A stretch of 64,000 nt of DNA, taken from assembly GCF_029263665.1 (NCBI RefSeq), contig NZ_JAJUFQ010000004.1, forward strand, positions 62,001-126,000, written 5' to 3'. Positions 20,253 through 29,686 of this stretch are shown here, one piece after another. Positions within the stretch are counted from its first letter, which is position 1; each line of letters begins with the position of its first letter. Position numbers and translations under genes: made by a program. The notes under the pieces are model-generated. The model did no database searches and was not told the origin of the DNA. It was given only the letters and a program-made list of their open reading frames with translations. Source of the DNA: Halomonas sp. Lineage in GTDB: Bacteria > Pseudomonadota > Gammaproteobacteria > Pseudomonadales > Halomonadaceae.

Positions 20253-20893
20253 GCAACCCGGCGACTCTCCACCGCCTGGCGCAGGCGATCGACCAGCGGC
20301 TTGATGCGCTCATGTTTCATGGTCATTGAAGCCTGATTGACCACCAGGCGCGTACTGATATGCGCCATCAGCTCACGAGGCTCCATGCCATTGGCCCGCA
20401 AGGTATTGCCAGTATCGACGATATCAACGATTTCATCTGCCAGGTTCATCAATGGCGCCAGCTCCATTGCCCCATAAAGCTTGATGACCTCGGCCTGGAT
20501 GCCCTGCTCGGCATAATAGCGACGCGCGATATTGACAAACTTGGTTGCCACCCTACGACGAGCACGGGCTGGTTCCGCGCCGGTGATTCCCGCCGTCATC
20601 AGCTTGCAGCGGGCTATTTCCAGGTCAAGTGGCTCATACAGCCCCTCAGCACCATGTTCCAGCAGCACATCCTTGCCGGCCACCCCCATATCAGCCGCAC
20701 CCAGCTGGACATAGGTCGGTACATCAGTAGCACGAATCACCACCAGCTTGACATCAGGCAGGTTGGTATCGAACAGCAACTTGCGACTCTTGCCCAAGTC
20801 CTCTGCAGGGCGAATACCTGCATCCGCCAGCAGCGGCAACGTTTCTTCCAGGATGCGCCCTTTGGAAAGGGCCAGAATGAGTTGTTGAGTCAT
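20240..20893 (-). CDS. hisG: ATP phosphoribosyltransferase, short form HisG
   Basis: HisG condenses ATP with PRPP in the first committed step of histidine synthesis. The 217-aa protein opens [18 protein letters not shown] and includes [24 protein letters not shown] and the PRPP loop [19 protein letters not shown]. It ends without the C-terminal ACT-like regulatory domain of the ~300-aa long form, so by family knowledge it should need a HisZ subunit, which must be encoded outside the window. It lies between murA and hisD, as in many Pseudomonas-like genomes. Confidence 0.95.
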   Translation of the reverse strand: MTQQLILALSKGRILEETLPLLADAGIRPAEDLGKSRKLLFDTNLPDVKLVVIRATDVPTYVQLGAADMGVAGKDVLLEHGAEGLYEPLDLEIARCKLMTAGITGAEPARARRRVATKFVNIARRYYAEQGIQAEVIKLYGAMELAPLMNLADEIVDIVDTGNTLRANGMEPRELMAHISTRLVVNQASMTMKHERIKPLVDRLRQAVESRRVAAET

Positions 20894-20967
20894 TATCCAG
20901 CCAGGTAAATATTGTGAAAAGACATTACCAGCCCGCCAGAATGCCAGGCTGGTAGTCAGGCATCACG

Positions 20968-22242
<1,275 letters not shown>

Positions 22243-22497
22243 TCAGGCTCCCGGGTTCTCGGCCGCCACTTGCCACTGGTCCGGCGTGAAGGTCTTGATA
22301 CTGATAGCGTGTAACGCACCTGAAGCGATTTCTTCGGCCAGGGCACCGTAGATCAGTTGTTGGCGCTTGACCGGCGTCAATCCGGCGAAACGGTCGCCCA
22401 CAGCAATGACCTGAAAATTGCAGCCTTCACCCTGGATATGGAACTCACAACCATCCACGCGGCTTTCGAGCAACGCTTTGACGTCGCTAGGTTGCAT
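22243..22497 (-). CDS. ibaG: BolA-family iron-sulfur protein IbaG
   Basis: IbaG (YrbA) is a BolA-like protein that works with monothiol glutaredoxin in iron-sulfur handling and acid resistance. The 84-aa product has the BolA fold core CEFHIQGEGCNFQVIAVGDRFAGLTPVKRQQLIYGAL and ends with the ISIKTFTP strand. The ATG at 22497 has AGGAGA about 7 nt upstream and gives exactly the E. coli length; a frame beginning at 22650 is not supported. It lies between mlaB and murA, as in E. coli. Confidence 0.93.
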   Translation of the reverse strand: MQPSDVKALLESRVDGCEFHIQGEGCNFQVIAVGDRFAGLTPVKRQQLIYGALAEEIASGALHAISIKTFTPDQWQVAAENPGA

Positions 22498-22689
22498 GCA
22501 GACTCTCCTGAAAAGTCGTGAGACACCGGCGCGGCGATCAATGACCACTCTCGCCCGGTGCCAATAAAAAAGGACGTTTGGCGCCTTATGGTAAAGAAAA
22601 GCAGCGTCTTTGGCGATGCCGGAAACAAAACCCGTGCCGTCGCTACACATACTGCCTGCGACTGCCTATGGCAACAAAGCAGGGCTGCA

Positions 22690-22719
22690 AAAACATTGAG
22701 GGCCGCGAATGCGGCCCTC
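22690..22719 (-). terminator. Intrinsic terminator of the mla operon
   Basis: On the minus strand GAGGGCCGC, a 4-nt loop and GCGGCCCTC (plus 22698-22719) form a 9-bp stem followed by AATGTTTTTGC. It lies 40 nt after the mlaB stop and separates mla from ibaG-murA. Confidence 0.85.
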
Positions 22720-22758
22720 TCATGGCAGGAAAATGGCGTAAAAGGTTGCGAGCTGTGC

Positions 22759-23085
22759 TCAATTCCCGCTGGGTAACAGAGTATCGATACCTGCCACTCG
22801 CGTCAGTCGCGCCAAGGCAGGAGATAGCACAACAGCTTCGAGGTTCAGGCTGGCCGAGCCGATGGATCTCAGCCACTCGAGCATGACGCTGAGCGCGGCA
22901 CTGGAAACCTCTTCTACCTGACTGAGGTCAAGCCGTACCGCCCCTCCCTGCTGACGGGAAGCAAGCCAGTCGCGCCCCGCTTCAGCCATCTCTGCTGCTG
23001 CTTCGAAGGCGACCCGCCCACTCACCTTCAACGTATTGCCGTCGGCTTCGAGGCGGGCAGTTTCGCTCTTCATCAGCACACTCAT
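22759..23085 (-). CDS. mlaB: STAS-domain protein MlaB
   Basis: MlaB is the cytoplasmic STAS subunit that stabilises the MlaFE ABC transporter. The 108-aa protein is a single STAS domain: LKVSGRVAFEAAAEMAEAG, VRLDLSQVEEVSSAALSVMLEWLRS and a C-terminal LTRVAGIDTLL. The Ser/Ser-Ala segment lies at the usual loop. Its ATG overlaps the mlaC stop by 4 bp. It is the last gene of mlaFEDCB. Confidence 0.93.
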   Translation of the reverse strand: MSVLMKSETARLEADGNTLKVSGRVAFEAAAEMAEAGRDWLASRQQGGAVRLDLSQVEEVSSAALSVMLEWLRSIGSASLNLEAVVLSPALARLTRVAGIDTLLPSGN

Positions 23086-23726
23086 GCACCACGCTCGAGT
23101 TCATCGGTACCCACTTCCGGCGACCATGTGTTGATGACAGCATCATAGTCACGGTTATGCTCGCGCATAGATTGATCGAACTGGTTACGGAAGGTCAGCC
23201 CGAGGTTGATGCCATTGACGATGACATTGACCACTTTCCACTGCCCTTGACTGTTACGCAGCGTGTAGTTGACCGGATAAACCGCGCCATCGGTGCCGAT
23301 AACCTGAGTTTCGACATTGGCCTGATCTTCGTAACGGCCAGATCCACTATCGAGCACTCGGATCTCGCGGTAGTCGTAGGTAATCAAGCCTTTCGCATAG
23401 GTATCGAGCAGGCTCTGCTTGAACACATTAACGAAGCGCGTGCGCTGCTCGGGAGTGGCATTGTTGAAATAACGCCCCATGACGCTCGCGCCGATGTAAC
23501 GAAAGTCCAGCGCATCACTCAGACTCTGATCGACCACCCGCTTGAGCTCGCCCGGGTTCGATGCGAAATAGTCCTTGCGCCCTTCGATCTGACTCATCAG
23601 ACCATCAATGCTCGATTGGACTACCTGTTGCGGTGCTTGCTGGGCAAAAACCGGCAAGCTGACAAGCAACAACACCAGCGCAAACAGAGCATGACGAACA
23701 TTCATCGGGGAATATGCAATTTTCAT
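23082..23726 (-). CDS. mlaC: Periplasmic phospholipid shuttle MlaC
   Basis: MlaC carries phospholipid between the outer-membrane MlaA complex and the inner-membrane MlaFEDB complex. The 214-aa precursor has a Sec signal (HALFALVLLLVSLPVFAQQ, cleavage likely after about residue 28), followed by the Tol-Tol-Ttg2 domain with FRYIGASVMGRYFNNATPEQ, FKQSLLDTYAKGLITYDYREI and WKVVNVIVNGINLGLTFRNQF. AAGGAG lies 6 nt before the ATG. Confidence 0.96.
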   Translation of the reverse strand: MKIAYSPMNVRHALFALVLLLVSLPVFAQQAPQQVVQSSIDGLMSQIEGRKDYFASNPGELKRVVDQSLSDALDFRYIGASVMGRYFNNATPEQRTRFVNVFKQSLLDTYAKGLITYDYREIRVLDSGSGRYEDQANVETQVIGTDGAVYPVNYTLRNSQGQWKVVNVIVNGINLGLTFRNQFDQSMREHNRDYDAVINTWSPEVGTDELERGA

Positions 23727-23776
23727 GGAGCTCTCCTTGTGATTTCCGGCAATTACCGGCCACGTAGTTGACTTGA

Positions 23777-24244
23777 TTAGTCTTTGACAGCGCTGGAGAT
23801 AAATTGTTGTATCAGCTCTTCTAGGACAACAGCCGATTGGGTGTCACGAATCGTGTCGCCCTCACCCAGCGTATCCGGCGCGCCGCCCACATACAGGCCA
23901 ACATACTGCTCGCCAAGCAGGCCTGCTGTCAGAATGGCTGCCGTGGAGTCTTCCGGCAGCTTGCCAAGCAGATCACTGTTCAAGGACATCACCACTTGAG
24001 CGTCATACCATTCCGTGCTCAAGCGAATACTCTCCACACGCCCCACCGTCACGCCGGCCATGGTGACTCTGGCTCTCGGCTTGAGACCGCCGATATTGGC
24101 AAAGTTGGCGGTCAACTCGAAAGTGTCGTTAGGGCGTCCTGTCGGGTCGAGACCACTGACCTTCAACCCCAGGAACACGAGTCCCAGGATGCCGGCCAAC
24201 ATGAACAGACCCACACCGAACTCCATCATCTTGCTGCGCTTCAT
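23777..24244 (-). CDS. mlaD: MCE-domain protein MlaD
   Basis: MlaD forms the hexameric periplasmic MCE ring of the Mla transporter. The 155-aa protein has one N-terminal membrane helix (FGVGLFMLAGILGLVFLGL) and an MCE domain (TFELTANFANIGGLKPRARVTMAGVTVGRVESI) with the pore-loop region around TAGLLGEQYVGLYVGG. I use the ATG at 24244 with GGAG about 8 nt upstream; a TTG two codons earlier is also in frame. It starts 18 bp after mlaE. Confidence 0.95.
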   Translation of the reverse strand: MKRSKMMEFGVGLFMLAGILGLVFLGLKVSGLDPTGRPNDTFELTANFANIGGLKPRARVTMAGVTVGRVESIRLSTEWYDAQVVMSLNSDLLGKLPEDSTAAILTAGLLGEQYVGLYVGGAPDTLGEGDTIRDTQSAVVLEELIQQFISSAVKD

Positions 24245-24262
24245 CAACAATACTCCGCAGAA

Positions 24263-25045
24263 TCAGGAAAGCCCGCCGAACATTACGGCAGTCAATACAA
24301 AATCCAAGCCCAGTACGGCCAGGGACGAGTACACCACAGTACGTGTGGTGGCACGGGAAATACCCTCTGACGTGGGCACCAGGTCATAGCCCTGGAACAC
24401 AGCAATCCAGGTCACGACCAGAGCAAACACCAGGCTCTTCACCAAACCATTGCCGATATCATCGATAAACTCCACGCTGGCCTGCATGTTGCCCCAGTAG
24501 GAACCATCGAAGACACCCAGCCATTGCACCCCCACCAGATAGCCGCCCCATATCCCGATGACACTGAAGCCGATCGTCAATAGAGGCAGGGAGACAAAAC
24601 CGGCCCACAAGCGCGGTGCCACAATGCGGCGCAGAGGATCCACCCCGATCATCTCCATGCTGGTCAGCTGCTCGGTGGCCTTCATCAGGCCTATTTCAGC
24701 GGTCAAGGCTGAACCTGCGCGACCAGCAAACAACAAGGCTGCAACGACGGGGGCCAATTCTCTCAGCAGTGACAGGGACACCATCTGGCCCAGAGCCTGC
24801 TCAGCACCGAAATCGACCAGAATGGTATAGCCCTGCAGGGCCAACACCATGCCGATGAACAGTCCGGATACCAGGATAATGGCCAGGGACATCACCCCTA
24901 CCATATGCATCTGGACAAGCCACAGACGGAAACCCTCTGCAGAAGGCCGACCAAACATCGACTGAACCAGAAACAACCCTGCCCTGCCCATGGCCTCAAG
25001 CAGGTCGCAGCCAAGCCGCCCAAGGCGGGTGATGTATGCCATCAT
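24263..25045 (-). CDS. mlaE: ABC transporter permease MlaE
   Basis: MlaE is the permease of the Mla lipid transporter. The 260-aa protein has about five to six hydrophobic segments and the family block [37 protein letters not shown] sequence, followed by [23 protein letters not shown]. Its ATG overlaps the mlaF stop by 4 bp (ATGA), which supports coupled production of ATPase and permease. Confidence 0.96.
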   Translation of the reverse strand: MMAYITRLGRLGCDLLEAMGRAGLFLVQSMFGRPSAEGFRLWLVQMHMVGVMSLAIILVSGLFIGMVLALQGYTILVDFGAEQALGQMVSLSLLRELAPVVAALLFAGRAGSALTAEIGLMKATEQLTSMEMIGVDPLRRIVAPRLWAGFVSLPLLTIGFSVIGIWGGYLVGVQWLGVFDGSYWGNMQASVEFIDDIGNGLVKSLVFALVVTWIAVFQGYDLVPTSEGISRATTRTVVYSSLAVLGLDFVLTAVMFGGLS

Positions 25046-25854
25046 GACCGGACTCCTTGACCCAGGATATCTTCATGGAAATCGTTGGCCGGATAGTGAA
25101 ACGGCACAGGACCATCCGGCTCGCCATGGACAAACTGATAAACCCGCGGGTCCTGTTCGACATCCAGAGAAGCCGGTGTGCCATGCGCCATCACCTCACC
25201 ATCGGCGATCACATAGACATAATCCGCGATGGACAAGGTCTCCTTGATATCGTGCGACACAACTACCGCTGTCAGCCCAAGAGCCTCATTGAGACGCTTG
25301 ATCAACTGCACCAGCACACCCATGGAAATTGGATCCTGCCCAACGAAAGGCTCGTCGTAGAGAATCAGTTCGGGATCGAGCGCTACTGCACGGGCCAGTG
25401 CCACTCGCCGGGTCATGCCCCCAGAGAGCTCCGACGGCATCAACTCGCGAGCACCGCGCAGGCCAACCGCCTCCAGTTTCATCAACACCACATCACGAAC
25501 CATGCTCTCAGGCAGGTTCGTATGAACGCGTAGCGGAAAAGCCACATTTTCATAGACATTCAGGTCGGAAAACAGTGCACCACTCTGAAACAGCATGCCC
25601 ATGCGTCGACGCATACGGAACAACGCCTTGCGTGACAGCCGATGAACATCATGACCAGCGATCAACACACGCCCGGCATCGGGGACCAGTTGGCCTCCGA
25701 TCAATTTCAGCAACGTCGTCTTGCCGGTGCCGCTCGGCCCCATGATGGCGGTGATCTTGCCACGCGGAATAGACAGATCCACGCCGCGGAAGATCTCTCG
25801 ATCTCCTCGCGAAAAGCGCAGTTTTTCCACCTCTACCAAGGCGGATGAAGTCAT
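25042..25854 (-). CDS. mlaF: ABC transporter ATPase MlaF
   Basis: MlaF drives lipid transport by the Mla complex. The 270-aa ATPase has the Walker A GPSGTGKT (39-46), the Q-loop [10 protein letters not shown], the signature [15 protein letters not shown], the Walker [15 protein letters not shown] and the switch His in VVSHDIKET. The ATG at 25854 gives the E. coli length (269 aa); a frame beginning at 25902 is not supported. It is the first gene of mlaFEDCB and diverges from kdsD. Confidence 0.96.
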   Translation of the reverse strand: MTSSALVEVEKLRFSRGDREIFRGVDLSIPRGKITAIMGPSGTGKTTLLKLIGGQLVPDAGRVLIAGHDVHRLSRKALFRMRRRMGMLFQSGALFSDLNVYENVAFPLRVHTNLPESMVRDVVLMKLEAVGLRGARELMPSELSGGMTRRVALARAVALDPELILYDEPFVGQDPISMGVLVQLIKRLNEALGLTAVVVSHDIKETLSIADYVYVIADGEVMAHGTPASLDVEQDPRVYQFVHGEPDGPVPFHYPANDFHEDILGQGVRS

Positions 25855-25931
25855 CGCAATCCCCGTTATTGAACCAGTCAGATGAAGGTGGCCGCTGAAC
25901 ATTCACGCCAGCCAAGAGTCGAAACATCAAT

Positions 25932-25956
25932 GATAACGACCATTTGGTCAGTTATC
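25932..25956. promoter_or_regulatory. Inverted repeat in the mlaF/kdsD divergent promoter region
   Basis: GATAAC-GACCA-TT-TGGTC-a-GTTATC forms a symmetric 25-bp element with one unpaired base, 78 bp upstream of mlaF and 176 bp upstream of kdsD. It is a candidate operator. I do not recognise the regulator. On the plus strand an extended -10 (TGCTAGTAT, 25986-25994) could serve kdsD. Confidence 0.45.
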
Positions 25957-26131
25957 GAACATCGTATCCTAACTCTCTCACACCATGCTAGTATGCCCCC
26001 AACGACTTATACACATAGGCACACTTGGTACAGGACGTTCCTCGCTGAAGCAATCTGGCCTGACCAGGGCATCGTGACCGGCCACTTCCTGCCTCTTGTG
26101 AGAACGCGCTCTTACGGCAACAATCATATCC

Positions 26132-27130
26132 ATGACAGAACAACCTGATACTGCATACGTGGCCCCCTTGTCCTTGCGCGATAGCGCTCGACGTACCCTC
26201 AGCCTGGAGCGCGACGCGATCGATGCTCTGCTCACGCATCTCGACGAAAGCTTCGATCGAGCCTGTGAGCTGATCCTCGCTTGTTGCGGCCGCGTGGTCG
26301 TCACCGGCATGGGAAAGTCCGGTCATATTGGCGGCAAGATTGCTGCTACCCTGGCAAGTACCGGTACCCCGGCTTTTTTCGTTCACCCTGGCGAAGCCAG
26401 TCACGGAGACCTCGGCATGATTACCCGGGGCGATGTGGTATTGGCGTTGTCCAATTCTGGCGAAACCGCCGAAGTGACCGCACTACTCCCATTGCTCAAA
26501 CGCATGGGTGTGCCGCTGATCAGCATGACCGGTCGCCCCAACTCAACATTGGCGCGCCATTCCAACGCACACTTGTATGCAGGCGTCGAGCGCGAAGCCT
26601 GTCCTCTGGACCTGGCTCCGACTTCCTCGACCACCGCGGCTCTGGCCTTGGGTGATGCCTTGGCAGTGGCGCTGCTCGAGTCACGTGGCTTCACTGCCGA
26701 AGATTTTGCCATGTCCCACCCCGGCGGTAGCCTCGGCAAGCGACTGCTGCTGACAGTTGCTGACCTGATGCATAAAGGCGACCGTCTGCCCCAGGTTCCG
26801 CAAGGCAGTCCTCTGCGTGATGCCTTGCTGGAAATTTCCCGCCAGGGGCTGGGCTTTACTTGCGTAGTCTCCCCCGATGGCACGCTGGCCGGCGTTTATA
26901 CTGATGGTGACTTACGCCGCACCTTGGACCGCCACCAGGATTTCACTGGCCTCAAGGTGGACGATGTCATGACTCGGCCAGGGCATTACGTGACTCCTGA
27001 TACACTGGCGGCAGAAGCCGTACGTATCATGGAAGATAACCGTATCACTGCTCTGGCCGTCATCGACGATATGCAACGCCCCATCGGTGCCCTGCACATG
27101 CATGACTTGCTGAGTGCCGGGGTCATCTAA
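26132..27130 (+). CDS. kdsD: D-arabinose-5-phosphate isomerase KdsD
   Basis: KdsD converts ribulose-5-phosphate to arabinose-5-phosphate, the first step towards Kdo of LPS. The 332-aa protein has an SIS domain (about 40-180: VVVTGMGKSGHIGGKIAATLASTG, FVHPGEASHGDLGMI, LALSNSGETAEV) and two CBS domains (about 205-325: VADLMHKGDRLPQV and VDDVMTRPGHYVTPDTLAAE). Length matches the E. coli enzyme (328 aa). It opens the kdsD-kdsC-lptC-lptA-lptB run. Confidence 0.95.
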   Translation: MTEQPDTAYVAPLSLRDSARRTLSLERDAIDALLTHLDESFDRACELILACCGRVVVTGMGKSGHIGGKIAATLASTGTPAFFVHPGEASHGDLGMITRGDVVLALSNSGETAEVTALLPLLKRMGVPLISMTGRPNSTLARHSNAHLYAGVEREACPLDLAPTSSTTAALALGDALAVALLESRGFTAEDFAMSHPGGSLGKRLLLTVADLMHKGDRLPQVPQGSPLRDALLEISRQGLGFTCVVSPDGTLAGVYTDGDLRRTLDRHQDFTGLKVDDVMTRPGHYVTPDTLAAEAVRIMEDNRITALAVIDDMQRPIGALHMHDLLSAGVI

Positions 27131-27171
27131 ACAGAGCCTCCATGACGCCCTCATGAACAAGGACAGTGCCC

Positions 27172-27732
27172 ATGCCTAAAGATACTCTCTCGACCGTCCC
27201 CCAGGATCTGCTCGACCGCCTGCGCAGGATACGCCTGCTTGCTCTTGACGTGGATGGCGTAATGACCGACGGCAGCCTGTACTTCCAGGCCGATGGCAGC
27301 GAACTCAAAGCGTTTAACACGCTCGACGGACACGGACTGAAACTGCTCAAGCGCGCCGGCATCGAAGTCGCCATCATTACTGGCAGGCGTTCCACCATGG
27401 TTGAGCATCGAGCCGATGCTCTGGGCATCCGCCATGTCAGTCAGGGGGTGGAAAAGAAGCTTGTCGAGCTCAAGGCTCTCTGCACAGCACTTGGCCTTGA
27501 ACTGAATCAGGTCGCTTACTGCGGTGACGACCTCCCTGACCTGCCTTGCATCCATCATGTGGGCGTAGGCATCAGCGTTCCCGGTGCCCCCGACTACATA
27601 CAGAAGCATGCTCACTGGGTCACCGAACGTCATGGAGGGCATGGTGCTGTACGCGAAATCTGCGACCGACTGCTGATAGCCCAGGGTCATTGGGATAGCG
27701 TGCTCGATACTTATTTGCACAGTGGTCACTGA
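27172..27732 (+). CDS. kdsC: Kdo-8-phosphate phosphatase KdsC
   Basis: KdsC dephosphorylates Kdo-8-phosphate to Kdo. The 186-aa HAD-type, capless phosphatase has motif I LALDVDGVMTDGSLYF (the two Asp nucleophile/acid residues), motif II AIITGRRS, a Lys in GVEKKLVEL and motif III YCGDDLPDLPCI. I use the ATG at 27172 with AAGGA 8 nt upstream; a GTG two codons earlier is also in frame. It lies 41 bp after kdsD and 2 bp before lptC. Confidence 0.95.
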   Translation: MPKDTLSTVPQDLLDRLRRIRLLALDVDGVMTDGSLYFQADGSELKAFNTLDGHGLKLLKRAGIEVAIITGRRSTMVEHRADALGIRHVSQGVEKKLVELKALCTALGLELNQVAYCGDDLPDLPCIHHVGVGISVPGAPDYIQKHAHWVTERHGGHGAVREICDRLLIAQGHWDSVLDTYLHSGH

Positions 27733-27734
27733 AC

Positions 27735-28325
27735 ATGCAATTGCGCCTGCGAAAGCCCGGCTTCCGCTTCTGGCTCGTAGTGATACTACTGGGGCTGGGA
27801 GCCTGGCTGGCTTTTCTTGACCCACGCGATACCATTATCCCCAACATGATCCCCAGGAACGAGGCCGGGGAACCGGACTATTACCTGGAAGATGCCAAGC
27901 TGACACGTTTCAATGCCCAGGGCCAAGCGTATCAGCGTGCTACCACTCCTCGTCTGGCACATACTCCGGAGGATGATGTCACCCGTCTGAAGACACCAGA
28001 CCTCGAACTGATCGACGATGACGGCAGAGACTGGATTGCCAGTGCGGACGAGGGGCGCCTGGGACCCGACGGCAACCCCATCGTCCTTACCGGCAACGCT
28101 CACCTAGAGGCACCACAGGAACGTTGGCAGCTGGATACCGAAGAACTCCACTACGATAACAAGACAGGTCACGCCTGGAGCGAAACCCCTGCCCTGTTAC
28201 GCCAACCGCCCCAGGAAATGCGTGGCGAGCGTTTCGATGCCTGGATTCATGACAACCGCGCCCGCCTGACCGACAATGTGACCGGCTTTCATCCGCCCGA
28301 ACCCCAAAAGGAGTCCGCCCAATGA
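27735..28325 (+). CDS. lptC: LPS transport protein LptC
   Basis: LptC links the inner-membrane LptBFG transporter to the periplasmic LptA bridge. The 196-aa protein has one N-terminal anchor (FWLVVILLGLGAWLAFL) and a beta-jellyroll periplasmic domain with DYYLEDAKLTRFNAQGQAYQ and VLTGNAHLEAPQERWQLDTEEL-type repeats. Its stop overlaps the lptA start by 4 bp. It is identified by topology, these segments and its position between kdsC and lptA. Confidence 0.92.
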   Translation: MQLRLRKPGFRFWLVVILLGLGAWLAFLDPRDTIIPNMIPRNEAGEPDYYLEDAKLTRFNAQGQAYQRATTPRLAHTPEDDVTRLKTPDLELIDDDGRDWIASADEGRLGPDGNPIVLTGNAHLEAPQERWQLDTEELHYDNKTGHAWSETPALLRQPPQEMRGERFDAWIHDNRARLTDNVTGFHPPEPQKESAQ

Positions 28326-28849
28326 CGCGTCCGAGCACCACTCACCTGCTCGCCCTGTGCCTGGGCCTTGCCACCTGCCTTGGCAGCAGCGCTGCCCTGG
28401 CCCTGGAAAGTGACCGCACTGCTCCCATCCAGGTCGAAGCCGATCAGCTTGATCTGGATGACAAGGCTGGCACGGCTGTCTATACCGGCAATGTACGCAT
28501 CCAACAGGGCAGCATGCTCCTCACCGGCGACCGAGTAGAAATTCGGCGCAACAACAAGGGCGAGCTGTCTCTGGCCACGGCCACCGGTCAGCGCGCCTAC
28601 CTGGAACAGAAACCCTCACCTGAAGAACCCGTGGTCAAGGGATGGGGGCATCGAGTCATCTATCACGTCCCTGAACGCCGCATCGAGCTGATCAACCAGG
28701 CCGAACTGCACAAGGGAGGAGATACCTTCGACGGCGCCTATGTGGAATATTTCCTCGATCGCAAGGTGGTACAGGCCCGCTCCAGTGCTGAAGGCGTCCA
28801 GGGCAATCAGCGTATTCGCATGACCCTCGAGCCGGAGCAAGGTAACTGA
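28322..28849 (+). CDS. lptA: LPS periplasmic bridge protein LptA
   Basis: LptA subunits stack into the periplasmic bridge that carries LPS to LptD. The 175-aa precursor has a signal peptide ending near SSAALA (about 27) and an OstA domain with [40 protein letters not shown] and [12 protein letters not shown]. The lptB start overlaps its stop by one base (TGATG). Confidence 0.95.
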   Translation: MTRPSTTHLLALCLGLATCLGSSAALALESDRTAPIQVEADQLDLDDKAGTAVYTGNVRIQQGSMLLTGDRVEIRRNNKGELSLATATGQRAYLEQKPSPEEPVVKGWGHRVIYHVPERRIELINQAELHKGGDTFDGAYVEYFLDRKVVQARSSAEGVQGNQRIRMTLEPEQGN

Positions 28850-29574
28850 TGAAGACGCTTCACGCCCGCAATCTGGCCAAGAGCTACAAGAAACGCCGCG
28901 TCGTCCATGACATCAGCTTGTCCATTCGCCAGGGCAGCATCGTCGGCTTGCTCGGCCCCAATGGTGCCGGCAAAACCACCTCGTTCTACATGATCGTGGG
29001 ACTGGTACGCGCAGACTCCGGCGAAGTCGCCATTGACGAGATGGATCTGAGCCGTGCTGCCATGCACGAGCGTGCACTTGCCGGAATTGGCTACCTGCCC
29101 CAGGAAGCTTCGATATTCCGCAAGTTGACGGTTGCCGATAACATCATGGCGATTCTCGAAACTCGCAAGGATCTCGACAAGGCCGGCCGCCATCAGCGAC
29201 TGGAGCAGTTGCTGGAGGACTTCCATGTCACCCATATTCGCGATAATCCTGGCATGGCATTGTCTGGTGGCGAACGTCGCAGGGTGGAGATTGCCCGTGC
29301 CCTGGCAACAGAGCCCGCCTTCATTCTTCTTGATGAACCCTTTGCCGGTGTTGACCCCATTTCCGTCGGTGAGATCAAGGCGATCATCCGCCAGCTCAAG
29401 GCACGCGACATCGGTGTTCTGATCACCGACCACAACGTCCGCGAGACACTGGACATCTGTGATCATGCCTACATTGTGGGTGATGGCCAGATCATCGCCG
29501 AAGGCAATGCCCATGACATTCTTGCCAATCAGCGGGTCAAGGAAGTGTATCTAGGCGAAAACTTCCGTCTTTGA
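28849..29574 (+). CDS. lptB: LPS transport ATPase LptB
   Basis: LptB powers LPS extraction by LptFG. The 241-aa ATPase has the Walker A GPNGAGKT (36-43), the Q-loop [14 protein letters not shown], the signature [16 protein letters not shown], the Walker [16 protein letters not shown] and the switch His in [11 protein letters not shown]. It ends the kds-lpt run; a sigma-54-type promoter motif begins 8 bp after its stop. Confidence 0.97.
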   Translation: MKTLHARNLAKSYKKRRVVHDISLSIRQGSIVGLLGPNGAGKTTSFYMIVGLVRADSGEVAIDEMDLSRAAMHERALAGIGYLPQEASIFRKLTVADNIMAILETRKDLDKAGRHQRLEQLLEDFHVTHIRDNPGMALSGGERRRVEIARALATEPAFILLDEPFAGVDPISVGEIKAIIRQLKARDIGVLITDHNVRETLDICDHAYIVGDGQIIAEGNAHDILANQRVKEVYLGENFRL

Positions 29575-29581
29575 CTAATGT

Positions 29582-29597
29582 TGGCAAGAGACTTGCA
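29582..29597 (+). promoter_or_regulatory. Candidate sigma-54 (-24/-12) promoter of rpoN
   Basis: TGGCAAGAGACTTGCA matches the RpoN promoter consensus TGGCACG-N4-TTGCA, with the invariant GG and GC exactly 10 nt apart. It lies between lptB and rpoN, 90 bp before the rpoN start codon, which would put the transcript start near 29609. It suggests that sigma-54 acts on its own gene, either as activator target or as a decoy/repressive site. I see no obvious enhancer-binding site. Confidence 0.6.
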
Positions 29598-29640
29598 TGC
29601 CGCCCAACTCGCCGTTAGTGTGATGCGATCATCCACCCGA

Positions 29641-29668
29641 GAAACACTGCAATCTCCATCAGTGTTTC
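29641..29668 (+). other. Hairpin in the rpoN leader
   Basis: GAAACACTG and CAGTGTTTC form a perfect 9-bp stem with a 10-nt loop, ending 18 nt before the rpoN ATG and just ahead of the CCGGAA ribosome-binding region. If transcription starts at the predicted -24/-12 site, this hairpin is in the mRNA leader and may affect translation or read-through from lptB. Confidence 0.5.
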
Positions 29669-29686
29669 CTTGACCGGAATTCGCTA

